From: an uncultured Pseudoruegeria sp.
GTDB lineage: Bacteria > Pseudomonadota > Alphaproteobacteria > Rhodobacterales > Rhodobacteraceae
Reading direction: 5' to 3'
Length of the DNA: 64,000 bases
Assembly: GCA_947498155.1 (NCBI GenBank)
Contig: CANMJD010000001.1
Coordinates: 682,001 to 746,000 of the forward strand
Part shown: positions 60,596 through 64,000 of the stretch, one piece after another
Layout: the number at the start of each line of letters is the position of its first letter
Numbering within the stretch: position 1 is the first letter of the stretch
Translations under genes and position numbers: made by a program
The notes under the pieces: generated by a model
What the model saw: the letters and a program-made list of their open reading frames with translations, nothing else
Databases searched by the model: none
What the model was told of the DNA's origin: nothing

Positions 60596-63500
60596 TTAGA
60601 AAATTTCGAAATCCAGATGGCTAAGCACGGCATTGTTTTCGAAGGTGGCAAACAATTTCTTCGCTGCATTGCCCGAGCCATCGGGATCAAACCACAATTG
60701 TCCTGAGGCCACGTCAAATATGAACCTGTCCTCTCCATCCAACGCCGTCACCCCGAAAACAAGTTGACCCTCTGCAAGTCCGCCTGCAGAGATCCCCCCG
60801 AACAACGCACCTTTGATCTTTAGAACATCACCCTCATCCTCTGAATTTGTATTGAAATCAATGATCCGGTCAACATTTGAAGCGCTGATCGCACGGTCGA
60901 AAACAAATGTGTCAGCGCCTGCCTGCCCCTTTAACGTATCCCGGCCACCGCGCCCGACAATCACGTTATCGAAGGGGTTACCGACAATCGTATTGTCCAG
61001 ATCATTACCGATCCCATTCACACCGGCCACACCTTGCCCTTCGTCGTTGCGTAATGTTTGCAGAAACAAACGTTCGACATTGGCATCCAGAGCGTAGGCA
61101 CGGAAGGCTTTCACCGTGTCAAAACCCTGCCCTACAAGCTCTATGGCCGCATCGCCGGGAGCGCGAATCAGATAGGTATCGTTCCCCGTACCGCCGATCA
61201 GCCGATCCACGTTTTTACCACCATCCAATATGTTGTTTTCAGCGTTGCCGGTGATGGTGTTGGACAGGCCGTTCCCCGCCCCAAGAACCGCGTCCTCCAC
61301 CAACTCTAGATCCTCTATATGGCGACGTCCCATTCGGAAATCCACGCTGGAAACAACCGTATCGTGCCCGTCCCATTTGCGGCTTTCCACCACACGGTCG
61401 CCGCTATCATCCACATATATGACATCAGATCCCGGTCCGCCGTTCAGATAATCAGCACCCTCTCCGCCGTCCAACACATCATCACCGGAAGCGCCAAACA
61501 GCGTATCAGCCCCCCCTTCTCCGAAGAGCCTGTCATTATCCTGACCGCCGTCCAAAAGATCGGCGGCCTTCCCGCCCATAAGAAAATCCCGGCCATTTTC
61601 ACCATGCAACTCACCTTGCCACGTGCCAAGCTTAAGAACGTCGCCAAATCCGGTCCCGACGCGAATCTGCGGCTCAGTGTTCTCGACTGTTTCGAAATCG
61701 ACCTTGGTCCGCATCCCACCGGGCATTGCAACGATAACCCAGACGCCGCCGTATTCGGCAACACCCAGCGTGTTCAAATCCTTATTCAAAAGGTAGCTCT
61801 GGGCATGGGCGTTTGCGCGAAATGCCGCAAGGACTGCCTCGGGTTCGGTTTCATCGGAGACAACGGCAAACGCCACCGCATTAGAGATGTTCGGAACCAA
61901 AAGCGAAACTGCAAATTCGGCATCAATGTCTTCCAAGCCATCAACGAAAGCTTTTCCGTTGCTCCATGCCGCGTCCCATTCCTGCGGCCGGATCAACGCC
62001 TCGACTTCCGGTGCTTCAGACATATTATGCACCAAATCCATGGCCTTCCGATGCGCGATTGCGTTCAGATATTGATCCAGGTGATGACGCAGCTCGGAAT
62101 CGCGACGCAATGAGATAATGGCCTCGAAAACCGCATCCTCCTCAGGGCTGAGGGCATCGCCGGACATGGAAAGCAATTCGGTTTCAAAAACCCCGCGCCG
62201 GATATCCAGACGTTCAAGGCGCGCGTTTCCGCCGCCGAGCAGATCTGCAACCGCGACCGCGGATGCATCCTCATTCGGAAGATAGCCCGCTGCCGCCCCT
62301 TCGAGCAAAAAGTGGACATAGGCCGTGGCCATCTTTCCGCTGGCAACCGCCTCTGCAGCATCAGCATAGGTTCCAAGATACCAATCTTCATCAAAAACCG
62401 TTGCGACGATGGGTTCTTGACTTCGCGAAACAGACTCATTTTCATTGGATTGCGCAATGAGCGTTGGCTCGATCTCAGTATCCCAAAACTCGCCCGCGGC
62501 TTCTTGTACTTCTTCGCTCAGGACAAAACTATAGACCAACCCTGTCGTAAAGCCGCCGACGGGCCCTGTAACACCCGCGGTAATTCCCCCGAATAGCACC
62601 CCGATCCCAGCCCCGGCTTGCGCGCCGCCAAAGACCGCCAACAAACCGGCAATCAAATCCGTTGCCTGTATAAAAGTTTCCCGCGCCGGATCGTCAGCAT
62701 CCAAAACATTGTCGATGCGGAAAAAGATATCCAACAGCACCGCCGCCGGCCCAAGCCCCTTGGCCAGTCCCTTGTAGAATGATGCCGCTTTGTCCGAATT
62801 GGAAATGCCAGCACGTACGATATCATTCGCAAGCTCTAACGCATCCACAGAAGACAGCTTCAGCAGGCTTTCCCCCAGATCGAGACCTGCCTGCTCTGCG
62901 CGGGCGCGTTCCACGCTGGTATTGTCGAAGACGCTGGAGACATGCAGGTGATAGGGCTGATCAAAGTCATAGCCAACCACATCCTGCACTTCTATTTCAT
63001 GGTAACCCTTTTTTACTTCCAGCGTGTGTTCGACAAACTGGTTGCGCTGATTATCCATCGTGATCGTAAACACCACACGACTGGCCTGGGTGGCGGTAAA
63101 TCCGAAGAGATCAACCTGATCGTCCGGCCCCAAACTATCGCTTATGACCGTTCCGTGGGCCTTTTCGATCAGGCCAAGATCGAGAAATCCGCTTCGGTCC
63201 TCGCTTGCCTCATCCAGCAGAACCAAATCCGGCGGGACCAGTTCAAATGGGTCGCCAAATTCCAGATTATCGATCCCAAATCCGGCGGGCTCGGCGCGCG
63301 TTGAATGGACCACAACGTGCGAAATTCCGAAATCTGTGGCCATCAGTTCGATCGTATTGAAGCCTTCGGACTCCGCCACCTCATAGAAAATCAGCGTACC
63401 GTTTGCATTATAGGCCAGAATATCGACTGATCCCGGATTATCGATATTGCCTACATCAAAGGTTAACATCTCCACGGGGCGATCAAAGCGGAACGCGATT

Positions 63501-63658
63501 GGACCGCCGAAACTAAAGGCAGAACCAGAGAGGGAGGGACTATCTGGATTGGCTGTATCATCCTTGGTAGCACCAAAGGTATACAGCGTGTTGTTCAAGG
63601 ACTCATAGAAGGGATCAACCGTCCCCAGAGGATGTTCGTCAAATGTCACTCTGGGCAT
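60596..63658 (-). CDS. RTX-type secreted calcium-binding protein
   Basis: A 1020-residue secreted protein, no N-terminal signal, typical of type I secretion. Residues 1-135 resemble a lectin-like/jelly-roll module and 150-250 a pre-peptidase-like module. A glycine-rich hydrophobic segment (335-378) is followed by a DXXYYL-type repeat, DEDWYLGTYADAAEAVASG, near 425 with AYVHFLLEGAAAGYLPNEDA. RTX nonapeptides begin near residue 683 (GENGRDFLMGGKAADLLDGG, GGQDNDRLFGEGGADTLFG, GGEGADYLNGG). The end resembles a serralysin-type C-terminus. No T1SS genes in the window. Catalytic function unknown. Ends three bases from the transposase remnant. Confidence 0.82.
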   Translation of the reverse strand: MPRVTFDEHPLGTVDPFYESLNNTLYTFGATKDDTANPDSPSLSGSAFSFGGPIAFRFDRPVEMLTFDVGNIDNPGSVDILAYNANGTLIFYEVAESEGFNTIELMATDFGISHVVVHSTRAEPAGFGIDNLEFGDPFELVPPDLVLLDEASEDRSGFLDLGLIEKAHGTVISDSLGPDDQVDLFGFTATQASRVVFTITMDNQRNQFVEHTLEVKKGYHEIEVQDVVGYDFDQPYHLHVSSVFDNTSVERARAEQAGLDLGESLLKLSSVDALELANDIVRAGISNSDKAASFYKGLAKGLGPAAVLLDIFFRIDNVLDADDPARETFIQATDLIAGLLAVFGGAQAGAGIGVLFGGITAGVTGPVGGFTTGLVYSFVLSEEVQEAAGEFWDTEIEPTLIAQSNENESVSRSQEPIVATVFDEDWYLGTYADAAEAVASGKMATAYVHFLLEGAAAGYLPNEDASAVAVADLLGGGNARLERLDIRRGVFETELLSMSGDALSPEEDAVFEAIISLRRDSELRHHLDQYLNAIAHRKAMDLVHNMSEAPEVEALIRPQEWDAAWSNGKAFVDGLEDIDAEFAVSLLVPNISNAVAFAVVSDETEPEAVLAAFRANAHAQSYLLNKDLNTLGVAEYGGVWVIVAMPGGMRTKVDFETVENTEPQIRVGTGFGDVLKLGTWQGELHGENGRDFLMGGKAADLLDGGQDNDRLFGEGGADTLFGASGDDVLDGGEGADYLNGGPGSDVIYVDDSGDRVVESRKWDGHDTVVSSVDFRMGRRHIEDLELVEDAVLGAGNGLSNTITGNAENNILDGGKNVDRLIGGTGNDTYLIRAPGDAAIELVGQGFDTVKAFRAYALDANVERLFLQTLRNDEGQGVAGVNGIGNDLDNTIVGNPFDNVIVGRGGRDTLKGQAGADTFVFDRAISASNVDRIIDFNTNSEDEGDVLKIKGALFGGISAGGLAEGQLVFGVTALDGEDRFIFDVASGQLWFDPDGSGNAAKKLFATFENNAVLSHLDFEIF

Positions 63659-63884
63659 GTCAATTCACCTTTTAGCTTAAACAAAAAAGGATAAAATTGA
63701 ACGGCAGCCAGCGCCCAAAATGATCCGGGAACCCCATCAGACTATGCCCGAACCGCTTCAAAAGCAAACTCCGGCTGATGAGAAGGGCCAGAGACCGAAG
63801 AGACCGTCTTATTGCACCTTTCCTCTAGGCTAATCCACGCTATGATAATGCGGAGACTTTTAGTAATTGAGCCAGAGCGATTTC
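63659..63884. other. Divergent intergenic region, nothing definite
   Basis: 226 bases between the RTX gene and the flavoprotein gene. Purine-rich segments and AT-rich tracts suit promoters for both, but no palindrome or consensus could be assigned. Confidence 0.4.
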
Positions 63885-64000
63885 ATGAGACAGTTTGACG
63901 TTATCGTGGTCGGATCCGGCCCTGCGGGCAGCGCGGCAGCCGTGATGGCCCGCGCCAAGGGGCTGAGCGTCGCCATTGTCGATAAGGCCAATTTCCCCCG
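63885..64000 (+). CDS. Geranylgeranyl-reductase-like FAD-dependent oxidoreductase, 5' end only (partial)
   Basis: The window ends inside this gene. The visible N-terminus MRQFDVIVVGSGPAGSAAAV is the GXGXXG dinucleotide-binding loop, followed by AKGLSVAIVDKANFPR, as in geranylgeranyl reductase and related flavoprotein monooxygenases. The rest, including the specificity-determining domain, is not present. Confidence 0.7.
   Translation, partial: MRQFDVIVVGSGPAGSAAAVMARAKGLSVAIVDKANFP

Noticed and set aside
61400-61620. Repeat-like GGXGXD-coding stretches that could be taken for a repeat array
   Set aside because: They are in-frame RTX nonapeptides of the minus-strand gene, not direct DNA repeats or CRISPR units.

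Overview
The window looks like chromosomal DNA of an alphaproteobacterium of the Rhodobacterales (Roseobacter-like). Four things point there: the phaZ-phaC-phaP-phaP-phaR cluster, a LexA box of the alphaproteobacterial GTTC-N7-GTTC type in front of an ImuA gene, a DUF3572 gene, and the mix of GatCA, XpaC/TelA and H-NOX-like genes. Coding density is high and many genes overlap by 1-8 bases. No CRISPR array and no tRNA gene was recognised. One structural RNA is clear: RNase P RNA at 24437-24836, minus strand.

Layout. 1-4000: end of an amino-acid ABC permease, a second permease, a glutamine-synthetase-family enzyme and a DegT-type aminotransferase. 4050-9220: polyhydroxyalkanoate (PHA) locus with repressor PhaR, two tandem phasins, synthase PhaC and divergent depolymerase PhaZ; palindromic TGCTGC/GCAGCA elements sit inside the predicted phasin promoters. 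9345-17700: oxidoreductase, ABM monooxygenase, Crp-like regulator, several alpha/beta hydrolases and VOC proteins, then thrS. 18063-20617: a bufferin-type RiPP operon (DUF2282 precursor, DUF692 MNIO enzyme, DUF2063 partner, DoxX protein) with a strong hairpin between precursor and enzyme genes. 20736-29485: ArsC-like, cold-shock, surE-pcm-nlpD-like, rnpB, AmpD-like amidase, excalibur lipoprotein, gatA-gatC, tadA, rluB. 29584-35072: a probable six-gene operon (27-residue membrane peptide, XpaC, TelA, DUF2927 lipoprotein, SPFH-GYF protein, double zinc-ribbon membrane protein). 35087-41413: PfkB kinase-dtd, a diguanylate cyclase coupled to a degenerate H-NOX protein, MttB-like methyltransferase, HAD phosphatase, MarR, DUF3572.

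41501-44360 holds a tandem pseudo-receiver protein and an ECF sigma/anti-sigma/Spy-like sensor set behind an EF-hand protein. 44568-53339 holds DUF983, Nudix, DMT transporter, DUF2061, XRE regulator, aldo/keto reductase, an SOS-boxed orphan ImuA, YceI, MFS and metG.

53412-63658 looks like accessory DNA: an OmpA-like protein, then a tightly overlapped four-gene cluster (acyltransferase; STAS/degenerate nucleotidyltransferase/left-handed-helix fusion; BcsA-like glycosyltransferase without PilZ; DUF3131 protein). These four genes look more AT-rich than their surroundings. Two inactivated IS3-family remnants in opposite orientation follow, then a 1020-residue RTX protein. The window ends inside a geranylgeranyl-reductase-like flavoprotein.

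Best candidates for incompletely described systems are the four-gene glycan cluster, the XpaC-TelA-SPFH operon with its microprotein, the bufferin operon, and the H-NOX-like protein that lacks the heme-ligand histidine but remains coupled to an intact diguanylate cyclase.
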